Below are positions 51,591 through 60,774 of a DNA stretch of 64,000 nt, one piece after another; positions within the stretch are counted from its first letter, which is position 1, and each line of letters begins with the position of its first letter. Where the stretch lies: NCBI GenBank assembly GCA_016208685.1, contig JACQXM010000042.1:1-64000 (forward strand). The letters are read 5' to 3'. The stretch comes from Planctomycetota bacterium. GTDB lineage: Bacteria > Planctomycetota > Phycisphaerae > UBA1845. Position numbers and translations under genes: made by a program. The notes beneath the pieces are model-generated. The model was not told the origin of the DNA. It ran no database searches and saw only the letters and a list, made by a program, of their open reading frames with translations.

Positions 51591-52853
51591 ATGGCGGCGG
51601 AAAGAATCGGGGAACTGTGCTCCCTGGGCAGCGCCCTGGTTTGGGCGTTTGCCATCGTGCTGTTCAAGTTGAGCGGCGAACGCGTCACGCCGCTGGCCCT
51701 CAATCTCTTCAAGAACTTCATCGCCTTGACGCTCATGGTCGTCACGCTGGTGGCGACCGGCGACGGTTTCGACACCGTCGCACACTACCCCCTTCGCTCC
51801 AAGCTCATCCTGATGCTCAGCGGACTGCTGGGCATCGCGCTGGCGGACACCGTCTTTTTCCACAGCCTTAACCTCATCGGCGTCGGCCTGACGGCGATCG
51901 TGGAATGCCTCTACAGCCCCTTCGTGATTCTCTTTTCCTACCTGCTGCTGACCGAGCAACTGTCGGCCGTCCACTATATCGGGGGCGGCATGATCGTCTC
52001 CGCCGTGTTGGTTTGCTCCAAGCACGCCGCCCCTCCCCACCGCTCGCGCCGGCAGATGCTCGTCGGCTTCGCGCTGGGGGCGCTGGCCATGGCGATGATG
52101 GCCCTGGGGATCGTGCTCGCCAAACCCATCCTGGACGGGCAGCAGTTCCCGATTATCTGGGCCACCACCATCCGCCTGCTGGCGGGAACCGTCGTCCTGG
52201 CGGTATTCGCCGCGGCCTCCCCGCAACGCGCCGAGTACTGGTCGGTGTTCAGGCCGGCACCGGTGTGGAAGACGAGCGTTCCCGCCGCCATCCTCGGCAC
52301 CTACGTCTCCATGATTCTGTGGGTGGCGGGGTTCAAGTACGCCAAGGCGGGGGTGGCCGGCATCCTCAACCAGACCTGCACCGTTTTCGCCATCGTGCTG
52401 GCCACCCTGTTGCTTAAGGAGGCCTTCACGGCGCGCAAGCTCCTGGCGCTGTTCCTGGCTTTGGGCGGAGTGATGCTGGTGACCTTCGGGCGCGACGCGC
52501 CGCCCGAAGCATCCACGGCGACGACTACTGCTCCGACGCACCCGATTCTGCGGGTTGGGTGGCCTGCCCCAGCACGGCACAGCCGTGCGCCGGCACGTCT
52601 TTCCTGGGCATGGCGGCGCTACGCTTGGCCATGGCACCCTGCGCATCCACGGCGACGACTACGGCTTCGACGCACCCCATTCTGCGGGTTGGGTGGCATG
52701 CCCAAGCACGGCCTAGCCGTGCGCCGGCACGTCTTTCCTGGGCATGGCGGCGCTGCGCTTGACTATGTCACCCAGAGAATAGGCTGCGTTGGAGCGCCAG
52801 GCGGGCAGGCGCTACCTCCGGTCATACCGACCGGGGGAACCGGCGCAGCGTGA
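51591..52853 (+). CDS. EamA/DMT-family transporter with repeat-derived tail
   Basis: 420 residues from ATG 51591. Ten helices in two EamA domains (about 5-140 and 155-300): SLGSALVWAFAIVLFKL, GIALADTVFFHSLNLIGVGLTAIVE, and the second-half SMILWVAGFKYAKAGVAGILNQTCTVFAIVLATLLLKEAFTARKLLALFLALGGV. Exports metabolites. After about residue 300 the protein is not transporter-like: residues about 307-395 come from two copies of a 134-bp tandem repeat that carry a palindrome. So the natural stop seems to have been lost and the frame extended by 118 residues. The end overlaps the M1 peptidase gene (other strand) by 32 bp. Confidence 0.83.
   Translation: MAAERIGELCSLGSALVWAFAIVLFKLSGERVTPLALNLFKNFIALTLMVVTLVATGDGFDTVAHYPLRSKLILMLSGLLGIALADTVFFHSLNLIGVGLTAIVECLYSPFVILFSYLLLTEQLSAVHYIGGGMIVSAVLVCSKHAAPPHRSRRQMLVGFALGALAMAMMALGIVLAKPILDGQQFPIIWATTIRLLAGTVVLAVFAAASPQRAEYWSVFRPAPVWKTSVPAAILGTYVSMILWVAGFKYAKAGVAGILNQTCTVFAIVLATLLLKEAFTARKLLALFLALGGVMLVTFGRDAPPEASTATTTAPTHPILRVGWPAPARHSRAPARLSWAWRRYAWPWHPAHPRRRLRLRRTPFCGLGGMPKHGLAVRRHVFPGHGGAALDYVTQRIGCVGAPGGQALPPVIPTGGTGAA
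52509..52776 (+). repeat. 134-bp tandem repeat at the 3' end of the EamA gene
   Basis: Copy 1 is 52509-52642 and copy 2 begins at 52643 (both start GCATCCACGGCGACGACTAC), reading to about 52776. Each copy carries a hairpin GCACGGC-N3-GCCGTGC whose loop differs (ACA, CTA) while the arms are kept. The phase is 134, not a multiple of 3, so the two copies are read in different frames. Confidence 0.85.
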
Positions 52854-54894
52854 GGGTGCCCGCCACGAGCACCAGCAGCGCCATGCCAACCAAACCCCAC
52901 TCCGAAGTCGCGGGAATGGAAATAACGCACGCCGCGACCTCCGGCGGCGTTCCAACGGCGCTCCACGCCGAGGCGAAACCGTCGGCATCGACACAGTCGA
53001 TATCGCCGTCGCCGTCGAAGTCCGCCGGCTCGCAGCCGGTGGCAAGAACTCCTTCCGGGCCGGTGAAACACGCCTCGAACGCCGTGAAGTCTGCGGCGTC
53101 CACGTCCGTGTCCTCGTCCAGATCGCCGGCCACGTAGGTGACGAGCGCCGGATTGGCGGTTCGCAGGATCCATTGCTGCGGATCGAACTGGATCGCGGTC
53201 ACCGGGCCGGGAACCGGCACCGCGAACCACTCCTCGCGCTTGTCGTTCCAGACGCCCACCGTGCTGTTGGCGCCGCCGATGGTCACGGTGAAGGGAATCG
53301 GCATGGTGAACACTTCAGGGTAGGGCGGGGCCTGGGTCTGCCGCACGTACAACATCAGGTAGTCGTCGCCGTTGACGAGCGCCGTGTCCCAGCCCCACTG
53401 GTAGGACGGCGCGCCGATGCCGTAGACCCATTGGTCGAAAAACCAGGTCAGGTCCTGTCCGGTGGTGGCGGACGCGGAGGCCGCGAAGTCGTCGGTCGTC
53501 GCCGCCTTGAAGGCGTATGCGGTGCGGTAGCTCGCCAGGATGTTGAAAAACATCGACTGCCCGACCACGCCGCGAAGCTGGTGCAGCACCCACGCGCCTT
53601 TACGATAGGAGTAGGTCGAGCTGAAGATGCGGCTCATGCTGGCGGTGTCGGGCGGGTAGACGTAGACCGAGTCACCAACCGAGGAGGGCTTGCGACCCAA
53701 CATGGCGTTGAAGTACGCCGTCGGGTTCTGCGTGCCGGTTTTGAACTCCTCCCAGAGCGCTTCGCCGTAGGTGGCGAACCCTTCGTTGAGCCAGATGTCG
53801 CACCAGGTTTTGCAGGTGATCATGTCGCCCCACCACTGGTGCGACAGCTCGTGGGACGTGAGGCTTTCGCCGAAGCCGCTCTGACCGGTGATCGTCTGGT
53901 GCTCCATGCCGCCGCCGAACGGGAAGTTGTAAAGGCCGTATTTTTCGTTAACGAACGGGTACTCGCCGAACAGCGGTCGATAGACCGCGAGCATGTCCAG
54001 CGCCCGCCCCCACCCGGCGCGGTTCACGGAGTTGTCGTTGAAGGGGTAGATGTAGAACTGCACCGGCATGGTGCCGCCGGGATAGGTGTAGGTCTGCGTC
54101 CAGGTGTTGTACGTGGTGGCACAGAAGCTGACGAGGTAGGTGGTGATGGGGTAGCCGGTGGACCAGTTGTAGCGCAAACGGTTGCCGGAGAGCGTGTCCA
54201 CGCCCAGCAGGGTTCCGTTCGATGGCACGGCCCAGTTGTTGGGGGCGGTGATGGAGAAGTCGAGAGTGGCCTTGTCGGAGTTGTCGCCGGGCACGCCCAC
54301 GTCGCCGTCCTTGCACGGCCACCACGTGTAGGCGTAGTACGCCTCGCTGAGCGTCCCCACCACCTGCGTGCTGCCCACGAAATCGACCTCGATGGAGCCG
54401 AAGCCGGAGGAGACGGTGTTGCCGGTGTAGCCGATCGTCAGCGTGAACACTTCATCCATGACGTAGGGTCGATCGAGCGTGGCCACGCGCGTGGTAGTGC
54501 TGATGCTGGTGACGCCGACCGGCGTGCTGCCGTTGACCAGGGCGCTGGTGATCGTGAACTGACTTCGCAGGCGGAAGGTGAACTGCGTCAGCGCCGCCGA
54601 CTTGCTCTGGATGGTCATGACGTTGGTGCCGGTCAGGGTGCAGGTGTTGGCCGCGGCGTTGACGTTGGTGATCTCGATGTCCAGGTCGTAGTGCAGGACG
54701 TCAGTTTCCGGCATGGTCTCGCGGTAGAACGCCGCCGCCGGGTCATAGTCGTCGGGCCGGGCACGAAGAGCGGCGGCCGCCTTGCCGCAAACCCACTCCG
54801 GTTCGTCGCCAACCGCGGTCTGCTGGGCGATCACGGTCGCGGGAACCGCCAGCGCCAGTACGAATGACATCCACCCCAGGCCGATTCGCGTCAT
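52822..54894 (-). CDS. M1-family aminopeptidase with dockerin-like and CTERM tail
   Basis: 690 residues from ATG 54894. Signal peptide about 1-24. Gluzincin zinc site HELSHQWW with H348, E349, H352 and distal E371 (NEGFATY), at the expected 18-residue spacing. The substrate-binding motif that is usually GAMEN reads GGMEHQT. After residue 570 a dockerin-like domain (GDLDEDTDVDAADFTAF...DFDGDGDIDCVDADGF), then IPATSEWGLVGMALLVLVAGTLTLRR, an exosortase-type sorting tail. So it is a cell-surface peptidase. It ends convergent to the EamA gene. Confidence 0.9.
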   Translation of the reverse strand: MTRIGLGWMSFVLALAVPATVIAQQTAVGDEPEWVCGKAAAALRARPDDYDPAAAFYRETMPETDVLHYDLDIEITNVNAAANTCTLTGTNVMTIQSKSAALTQFTFRLRSQFTITSALVNGSTPVGVTSISTTTRVATLDRPYVMDEVFTLTIGYTGNTVSSGFGSIEVDFVGSTQVVGTLSEAYYAYTWWPCKDGDVGVPGDNSDKATLDFSITAPNNWAVPSNGTLLGVDTLSGNRLRYNWSTGYPITTYLVSFCATTYNTWTQTYTYPGGTMPVQFYIYPFNDNSVNRAGWGRALDMLAVYRPLFGEYPFVNEKYGLYNFPFGGGMEHQTITGQSGFGESLTSHELSHQWWGDMITCKTWCDIWLNEGFATYGEALWEEFKTGTQNPTAYFNAMLGRKPSSVGDSVYVYPPDTASMSRIFSSTYSYRKGAWVLHQLRGVVGQSMFFNILASYRTAYAFKAATTDDFAASASATTGQDLTWFFDQWVYGIGAPSYQWGWDTALVNGDDYLMLYVRQTQAPPYPEVFTMPIPFTVTIGGANSTVGVWNDKREEWFAVPVPGPVTAIQFDPQQWILRTANPALVTYVAGDLDEDTDVDAADFTAFEACFTGPEGVLATGCEPADFDGDGDIDCVDADGFASAWSAVGTPPEVAACVISIPATSEWGLVGMALLVLVAGTLTLRRFPRSV

Positions 54895-55229
54895 AGCAGA
54901 TTCTCTTCGGCAGGTGCTCCGCGGCGGGTGAGTAGCCCGTGCACGCGGCGCGGCCGCCGGGTTCCCCGTTGGCAAGGAGCGTGCCACGACGAGCAAGTTT
55001 CGCGGATTCCCGAGGCGTGACCGGCAGGCATGGCGCTTCGTCCCCAACCGCTTCCATTGTAGCGGCGCACGGTCAGCGGACCAAGAGAAAACCGCCGCGG
55101 ACGATCGTCGGAACGTTGTACCGCCGAACGGTTGCGGATAGCATGCGCACGCGTGTCCGCCCTGCCGCATGACGAAGCCGCAACCGAACGCACGCCGCGC
55201 CACGGCCATCCTCGTCGGATAGGAAGTTG
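54895..55229. other. 335-bp gap with divergent promoter space
   Basis: Between the M1 peptidase (minus) and the radical-SAM gene (plus). No further gene; promoters for both directions should lie here. No hairpin of note. Confidence 0.35.
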
Positions 55230-56702
55230 ATGAACGTTCTGCTCGTGTCGCCGCTGACGCCGGAATCGTTCTGGAGCTACAAGCACGCCCTGCGGTTCAT
55301 CTTCCGCAAGGCGCTGCTGCCGCCGCTGGGGCTGCTGACCGTCGCGGCGATGTTGCCAAAATCATGGAAGCTCCGACTGGTGGACCTGAACGTTGCGCCG
55401 CTTTCTGACGCCGACATCGGATGGGCCGACTATGTCCTGGTATCGGCGATGATCGTGCAGGCGGAGTCCGCACGAAGCGTGGTCGCGCGTTGTCACGCGC
55501 AGGGTAAGCCGGTCATCGCCGGCGGACCGCTGTTCACCACGGGGTACGAGTGCTTTCCGGAAATCCATCACTTCGTTCTGGGCGAAGCCGAGGACGTCGT
55601 GCCGGAGCTGGTGGCGGACATGACGCGCGGCGACCTCAAGCCGTTTTACCAGGCGTCCGCCCGCCCGGATGTGAGGCAATCGCCGGTGCCACGCTGGGAC
55701 CTGGTGGCCTTCAAACACTACGCGGTCATGCCGGTTCAGTTCTCGCGCGGCTGCCCGTTCAACTGCGAATTCTGCGATATCATCACCATGTACGGGCGGG
55801 TGCCGCGGGTGAAGGCGCCGGCCCAGGTCATACGCGAGCTGGATGCCCTGCTGGATGCCGGCTGGCGCGGACCGGTGTTCGTCGTGGACGACAACTTCAT
55901 CGGCCACAAGGCGAAAGCGGCGGAGCTACTGCGAGAGCTGGTCGCCTGGCGGAAGCGCCGCGGCACGCGGACGAACTTCTCCACGGAGGCTTCGCTGAAT
56001 CTGGCGGATTCGCCGGAGCTGCTGGACCTGATGGTACGCGCCGGATTCAACCGCGTGTTCATCGGCATCGAAACGCCGGAGGAGGAGAGTCTGGCGGAGT
56101 GTGCCAAGGTGCAGAACCGCGGCCGTGATCTTGCGGAGGCCGTGCGGCGCATGCAGGTCGCGGGGCTGGAGGTGATGGGCGGCTTCATCGTCGGCTTCGA
56201 CCACGACAAGCCGGACATTTTCGAGCGGCAATGGCGTTTCATTCAGGAAGCAGGCGTGGTGACGGCGATGGTGGGCCTGCTGACGGCCCTGCCCAAGACG
56301 CGGCTGTTCACGCGCCTTTCCGAGGAAGGCCGCATTCTGCGCGAAAGCACCGGCAACAACCTCGACGCGGTTCTGAACTTCGTGCCGAAACTGGACCGCG
56401 AGACGCTGGTCGGCGGCTATCGTGCCCTGGTGCGGCGACTGTACGCCCCCCGGGCGTTCTACGCGCGGGCGCTTACCTTCCTGCAGAGCTATCGCCCGCG
56501 GCCCGCGCGGCGCTACCCCGACTGGCGCGAGTGTGCGGCATTGCTGCGTTCACTGTGGGTGATGGGGTTCCGCACCCGCGGGCGGCGGGCGTTCTGGAAG
56601 TACATTACCGTTGCTTGCGTTCGGCACCGGCGGGCCCTCGCCGAGGCGGTGGACATCGCTATCCGCGGCCACCATTTTCGCAAGGTCGCCGAGCAGATCT
56701 GA
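55230..56702 (+). CDS. B12-binding radical SAM enzyme (HpnP/HpnR-like)
   Basis: 490 residues from ATG 55230 (AGGA seven bases upstream; a TTG in frame just before it is also possible). N-terminal cobalamin-binding domain (LRLVDLNVAPLSDADIGWADYVLVSAMIVQAES..., without the classic DxHxxG). Radical SAM cluster CPFNCEFC with C175, C179, C182. TIM barrel then a C-terminal helical segment like DUF4070 (LVGGYRALVRRLYAPRAFYARALTFL). This architecture is found in hopanoid methylases HpnP and HpnR and in related lipid enzymes. The specific reaction cannot be told. Single gene. Confidence 0.85.
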   Translation: MNVLLVSPLTPESFWSYKHALRFIFRKALLPPLGLLTVAAMLPKSWKLRLVDLNVAPLSDADIGWADYVLVSAMIVQAESARSVVARCHAQGKPVIAGGPLFTTGYECFPEIHHFVLGEAEDVVPELVADMTRGDLKPFYQASARPDVRQSPVPRWDLVAFKHYAVMPVQFSRGCPFNCEFCDIITMYGRVPRVKAPAQVIRELDALLDAGWRGPVFVVDDNFIGHKAKAAELLRELVAWRKRRGTRTNFSTEASLNLADSPELLDLMVRAGFNRVFIGIETPEEESLAECAKVQNRGRDLAEAVRRMQVAGLEVMGGFIVGFDHDKPDIFERQWRFIQEAGVVTAMVGLLTALPKTRLFTRLSEEGRILRESTGNNLDAVLNFVPKLDRETLVGGYRALVRRLYAPRAFYARALTFLQSYRPRPARRYPDWRECAALLRSLWVMGFRTRGRRAFWKYITVACVRHRRALAEAVDIAIRGHHFRKVAEQI

Positions 56703-57046
56703 TCCGACGATGAAGTGCCTGCCGCCCCAGGGGGAAGGCCGACCGGCCCCGTGCCGCGGGAGCGCCCATCAGCCCACGCACTCGCCATCCGCGATCCCCA
56801 CGACAACCGGGAAACTCGCTTGAGCCTGCCCGCGCCGCCCGGTACCGTTCGCCCGACGTGTCGTGAGCGCGAACGGTCATGGACAAAATCACCGCAGGAC
56901 GACCCTCATGCCGGCGGGCGGCCCTCGTGCGGGTGTTCCGCAATCGCGGTGAAGTCTTGGTGGGCATGCCGTCGGTGGTGCCGGGCGCGAGGGTGTTGGC
57001 GCAGGCGCAGGCAGCGGCGCTGGCCGCCTGTGGCGAAACCCGTAAC
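56703..57046. other. 344-bp gap with repeat-like sequence
   Basis: No credible gene. The region leads into an imperfect inverted repeat GGGC...GCCC (57049-57084), which covers the two possible ATG starts of the next gene. Confidence 0.4.
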
Positions 57047-58402
57047 ATGGGCTTCTCGTCCATGATTCCACGGACAAGATGCCCGTGCCACACGTCGGCC
57101 CGGGCGTGTCGCCGCGGGCTACTAGCGATTGCGATGCTGACCTGTCCGGCGGCGCCGATCCGCGGTGACGACTCGGTCCGCGCGGCGCTCGAATCCGCCG
57201 CTGTCCATTTGTCCCAAGGGAATCCCACCGCGGCGCTGTCCGAGCTGGCGACGGTGGAACGTCTGGAGCCGGAGAACCCGTGGCTGTGGTATTACCGGGG
57301 CTCGGCGCGGATCGCGCTCCACCGACCGCGGGAGGCCGTCGCGGCCCTGGATCGCGCGGAGCGAATCCTCCGCAACTTGGGGGATCCGGACCCGGCACTG
57401 CGGCGACGAGTGCGTGAGGTTCGCGCCCTGGCACGGCGGCAAGTGATGGCGTTCACGCTCTCGGCGGGCGTCGGATACGACTCGAACGTCGCCTACCTGG
57501 GCAGCGCACCGACGCTGGGGTCGATTTCGGGCCGGGGTGACGGCGACTTCCGAAGCGGTTTTGCCACGGACGTCCTGCTGCTCGCTGACGACCGGCGGCG
57601 AATGTCGGCCGGGCTGCGCGTGGATGGCGCCTGGCAGTTCGAGGTGGAGTCGTTCGACGAGCACAACTTCGGGGGCAACCTGTGCCTGGAGTATGCCCTC
57701 GCCGAGCGCTGGACCGCAACGCTGCGCTACGACTACGAATTCACGCGACTGGGGCACAACTCGTTCCTCTCCCAACATGCGCTGACGACGGGCCTTTCGT
57801 ACGCATGGCGGGCGCGGGACGCCCTATGGCAGCCTTCCGACAGCCGGTGGTATTACCGCGTGCTCACCGCTGACTATCTATATTCCACGCCCCCGGTGTT
57901 CGACCAGGACGCGACGGCACACGCCGTGGGGTTCGAGCAGGAGTTCCTGCTTCGACCGGTCCGCGCTTGGCCGTGGACGTGGAGTCTGCGTGCCGGGTAC
58001 GAGGTTGAGAACGTGGAGGCGCAGGGGCCCGAGTTTGATCGCCTCGCGCACGCCGTGCGCCTGGGGATGGCACTACCGCTCATCCGACCGGGGCAACCGG
58101 AGCGATATCTGTTGTTGCCGGACAAGGAGTTAACGCTATCCGGGGACGTGGAGTGGCGGGTTGAGGACTACCGCAACTACAGCCGCATCGACCGGACACG
58201 TGACCGCCGGTATGACGACGTGACCACGGTTACGCTTGTGTTATCGCAGACATTGATCGATGACGCGCAGCGAGGCCGGCTGGTGCTTCACGCGGTCGGA
58301 GCCTACAGCAGCGCCGATTCCACCGTGGAAGTGCGAGGCAATCGCAGCCCCTTCACCTACGAGAAATACGTCTTCGGCGTCCAGATTCAGTGGTCGTTCT
58401 GA
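57047..58402 (+). CDS. TPR and outer-membrane beta-barrel protein
   Basis: 451 residues from ATG 57047; ATG 57062 is also possible and both lie in a repeat-like element, so the start is uncertain. A signal peptide-like RGLLAIAMLTCPAAPIRG follows. Two TPR-type helical repeats (about 45-110: VHLSQGNPTAALSELATVERLEPENPWLWYYRGSARIALHRP). From about 130 repeated strands (AGVGYDSNVAYLG, GDFRSGFATDVLLLADD, LRYDYEFTRLGHNS, FGVQIQWSF) form a beta-barrel ending in Phe. The pattern resembles surface-lipoprotein assembly (DUF560-like) proteins. Function unknown. Confidence 0.75.
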   Translation: MGFSSMIPRTRCPCHTSARACRRGLLAIAMLTCPAAPIRGDDSVRAALESAAVHLSQGNPTAALSELATVERLEPENPWLWYYRGSARIALHRPREAVAALDRAERILRNLGDPDPALRRRVREVRALARRQVMAFTLSAGVGYDSNVAYLGSAPTLGSISGRGDGDFRSGFATDVLLLADDRRRMSAGLRVDGAWQFEVESFDEHNFGGNLCLEYALAERWTATLRYDYEFTRLGHNSFLSQHALTTGLSYAWRARDALWQPSDSRWYYRVLTADYLYSTPPVFDQDATAHAVGFEQEFLLRPVRAWPWTWSLRAGYEVENVEAQGPEFDRLAHAVRLGMALPLIRPGQPERYLLLPDKELTLSGDVEWRVEDYRNYSRIDRTRDRRYDDVTTVTLVLSQTLIDDAQRGRLVLHAVGAYSSADSTVEVRGNRSPFTYEKYVFGVQIQWSF

Positions 58403-58513
58403 GCCTCGCCGGCGCGACTGAATGACGGTACCCGACTTGTCGCAAGGCCGCCCCTCCGCCCGCTTCCTGACGGTCCCAGCTCGGTTGGGCGGCGCCGCAT
58501 TGCGCCCTGCCCC

Positions 58514-59638
58514 TTAGGCGCGAGCGGTGATCGGCGGCACGGGTCGACGGGCGGGACCGGTGTACCGGCTCAGCGGGCGGTAGATGCGGTTGTTCTGGGA
58601 TTGCTCGATGTAGTGGGCGCACCAGCCCGTGATGCGGCTGCAGACGAACAACGGCGTGTATAGGTCCAGCGGTAGCCCGAGCAGGTAGTAGGTCAGCCCG
58701 CAGGGGTAGTCGACGTTGGGGTAGATCGGCTTCTCCTTGGTGACCATCGGGTTCTTGATGGCGTCGTAAATCGCCACCAGGTCCTGTCGGCCCTTCTCTG
58801 CGGCAAGCTGGCGCATCTGCGTCTCCAGGATGTGCGCCCGGTGGTCGCCGTGCTTGTAGACACGGTGGCCGAAGCCTACGACCTTCTGCTTCCTGGCAAG
58901 GGTGTCGGCGATCCACGCGGAGGCCTCGGCGGCGTCGCGGAAGCGCGAAAGCAGCTCCATAGCCTTTTCGTTCGCGCCGCCGTGCAGCGGGCCCTTGAGC
59001 GCGCCGATCGCCCCGACCACGGCGGAGACCATGTCCGATTCGGTGGAGGCGATGACACGGTCGGTGAAGGTGCTGGCGTTGAACTCGTGTTCCGCATAAA
59101 GCACCAGCGTCAGGTCCAGCAGTCGCGCCGAGGTGGCGTCGGCGGGCCGGCCGTGACACATGTGCAGCAGGCGCTCCGCGTGCCCCATGCCCGGCCGGGC
59201 GGCAACCGGCTCCTTGCCGTTCTTAAGCCGATAGCGCGCCGCGACGACGTCCGCGGTAAGCGCCATGAGCCACACGGAGCGCCGGCGAAGATCGTCCAAG
59301 GTGTTGCCCTTGACCGGGTCAAAGTGCCCGGCCATGGAGACCGCGGTGCGCAGCACGTCCATCATCGGCACGGCCTCGGGCATGGCGCGGATCGTCTCCA
59401 CCACCGCGGCGGGCAAGCCGTGGTACGATTCGACCTCGCGGCGGAACGAGTCCAGTCGCGCCTTGGCAGGTAGTTCGCCGTACAGCAACAGATGCGCGAC
59501 TTCCTCGAAGCACACGTTGCCCGCCAGATCGCTGATGGAGTAGCCGCGGTAAAGCAACTCGCCCTGATCCACGCAGCAAACCGCGGTGTCACCCGCGATG
59601 ACGCCTTCCAGGCCCGGTTTGGCGATTTCGTCGGTCAT
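58514..59638 (-). CDS. prpC: Citrate/2-methylcitrate synthase
   Basis: 374 residues. Active-site segments GPLHGGANEKAM (His), VVGFGHRVYKHGDHR (His) and YPNVDYPCGL (Asp) are complete, and the N-terminal GDTAVCCVDQGELLYRGYSISDLA is typical. Makes citrate or, with propionyl-CoA, methylcitrate. The neighbour is a methylisocitrate-lyase-like gene 68 bp upstream, so 2-methylcitrate synthase is likely. No prpD or acnB/prpF in this window. Ends with an Arg/Pro tail. Confidence 0.9.
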   Translation of the reverse strand: MTDEIAKPGLEGVIAGDTAVCCVDQGELLYRGYSISDLAGNVCFEEVAHLLLYGELPAKARLDSFRREVESYHGLPAAVVETIRAMPEAVPMMDVLRTAVSMAGHFDPVKGNTLDDLRRRSVWLMALTADVVAARYRLKNGKEPVAARPGMGHAERLLHMCHGRPADATSARLLDLTLVLYAEHEFNASTFTDRVIASTESDMVSAVVGAIGALKGPLHGGANEKAMELLSRFRDAAEASAWIADTLARKQKVVGFGHRVYKHGDHRAHILETQMRQLAAEKGRQDLVAIYDAIKNPMVTKEKPIYPNVDYPCGLTYYLLGLPLDLYTPLFVCSRITGWCAHYIEQSQNNRIYRPLSRYTGPARRPVPPITARA

Positions 59639-59706
59639 CGGTATTCACTCATGACAGGCCGTGGGTCGTGCACGGCGATCCGTCGGTGTCGCCGGCGGCG
59701 GTCCGG

Positions 59707-60570
59707 TCAGCCGCGCCGGTCGGGCGGCGTTACCTCGTAACCCAGTAGTTCGTACAGATCCTGGCGCGTCTGCATGCGCTCCACGAGTGACTTCTGTGAA
59801 CGCTGCTGCTTGAGCGTTCGCAAGGCTTCCTGGGCCGCCTTGAGCATCACCCGCTGGAGCGTCACGGGGTAGATTACAAGCCGGTACCCCATTTCGGCAA
59901 ACTCGTCGGCTGTCAGGTAGGGGGTCTTTCCGAATTCCGTCATGTTGGCCAGGAGCAGCGCGGGTACGTCCCGCGCAAAACGGGCGAACTCCTCGCGCGA
60001 CTCCAGTGCCTCGGGAAAGATGCCGTCCGCGCCGGCCTCCAGGTACTGCGCCGCCCGCGCCACGGCTTCGTCATACCCCACGACACCACGGGCGTCGGTA
60101 CGGGCGATGAGCAGAAAATCGGTGCTGCCTTTGGCCGCGGCCGCGGCGGCGAGCTTCTCGCACATTTCGGCGGCCGGGACCAACCGCTTGCCCTCCAGGT
60201 GCCCGCAGCGCTTGGGAAACTCCTGGTCCTCGAGGTGAATGCCGCTGACGCCGGCGGCCTCCAGCGTGCGAACCGTCCGGGCGGCGTTCTCCGGACCGCC
60301 GTACCCCGTGTCGGCATCCATCAGCAGGGGAACGGTGGTGACGCCGGCGATGTGCGCCGCGTGGTCCCGAGCCTCGGTCAGCGTCATCAGTCCGACGTCC
60401 GGCACGCCCCCCACGGAATTAGCGAGCACGGCGCCGGAAAGGTAGATGGCGGAGAAGCCCTCGCGTTCGATGAGCCTCGCGCTGAGGGCGTTCACTGCTC
60501 CGGGCATCATGACCACGCCCTGAGCGACCCGCTCGCGCAGCCGCGCCGACCGTTGTGCGGATGGAACCAT
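59707..60570 (-). CDS. prpB: Methylisocitrate lyase-like protein
   Basis: 287 residues from ATG 60570 with GGAAGG upstream; the frame opens at 60660 with a low-complexity head. PEP-mutase/isocitrate-lyase superfamily: MDADTGYGGPENAARTVR (Mg site), and the signature KRCGH within EDQEFPKRCGHLEGKRL. Splits methylisocitrate to pyruvate and succinate. Next to a citrate-synthase gene, so part of propionate use. The dehydratase step must be coded elsewhere. Confidence 0.9.
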   Translation of the reverse strand: MVPSAQRSARLRERVAQGVVMMPGAVNALSARLIEREGFSAIYLSGAVLANSVGGVPDVGLMTLTEARDHAAHIAGVTTVPLLMDADTGYGGPENAARTVRTLEAAGVSGIHLEDQEFPKRCGHLEGKRLVPAAEMCEKLAAAAAAKGSTDFLLIARTDARGVVGYDEAVARAAQYLEAGADGIFPEALESREEFARFARDVPALLLANMTEFGKTPYLTADEFAEMGYRLVIYPVTLQRVMLKAAQEALRTLKQQRSQKSLVERMQTRQDLYELLGYEVTPPDRRG

Positions 60571-60774
60571 CTGACCTTCCGGGGGGCCGGGCCGCGCCTC
60601 GCCGGACGGACGCTCGTCCTCCCGCCGCGCGGCACAATCCGGTCGCCCGGCGGACATCATCTACGAATGGGAGCTAAGGGCAAGCCGCGCAAGATGCCGT
60701 GCCGCACCGCGCCCGGAGTCGAACCGGGTACGCCGGAGCGGACGTAAAGTTCTCGGGGTGTACCTCCGGCTACA

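Noticed and set aside
52789-54867. 692-residue plus-strand frame over the M1 peptidase
   Set aside because: Antisense shadow; the minus-strand gene has a complete zinc site and signal peptide.
60705-60745. Sequence CCCGGTTCGACTCCGGG on the minus strand, like a tRNA or tmRNA T arm
   Set aside because: No matching acceptor, D or anticodon arms could be found within 100 bases on either strand and there is no CCA end, so it is not a tRNA or tmRNA gene; it may be coincidence or a remnant.
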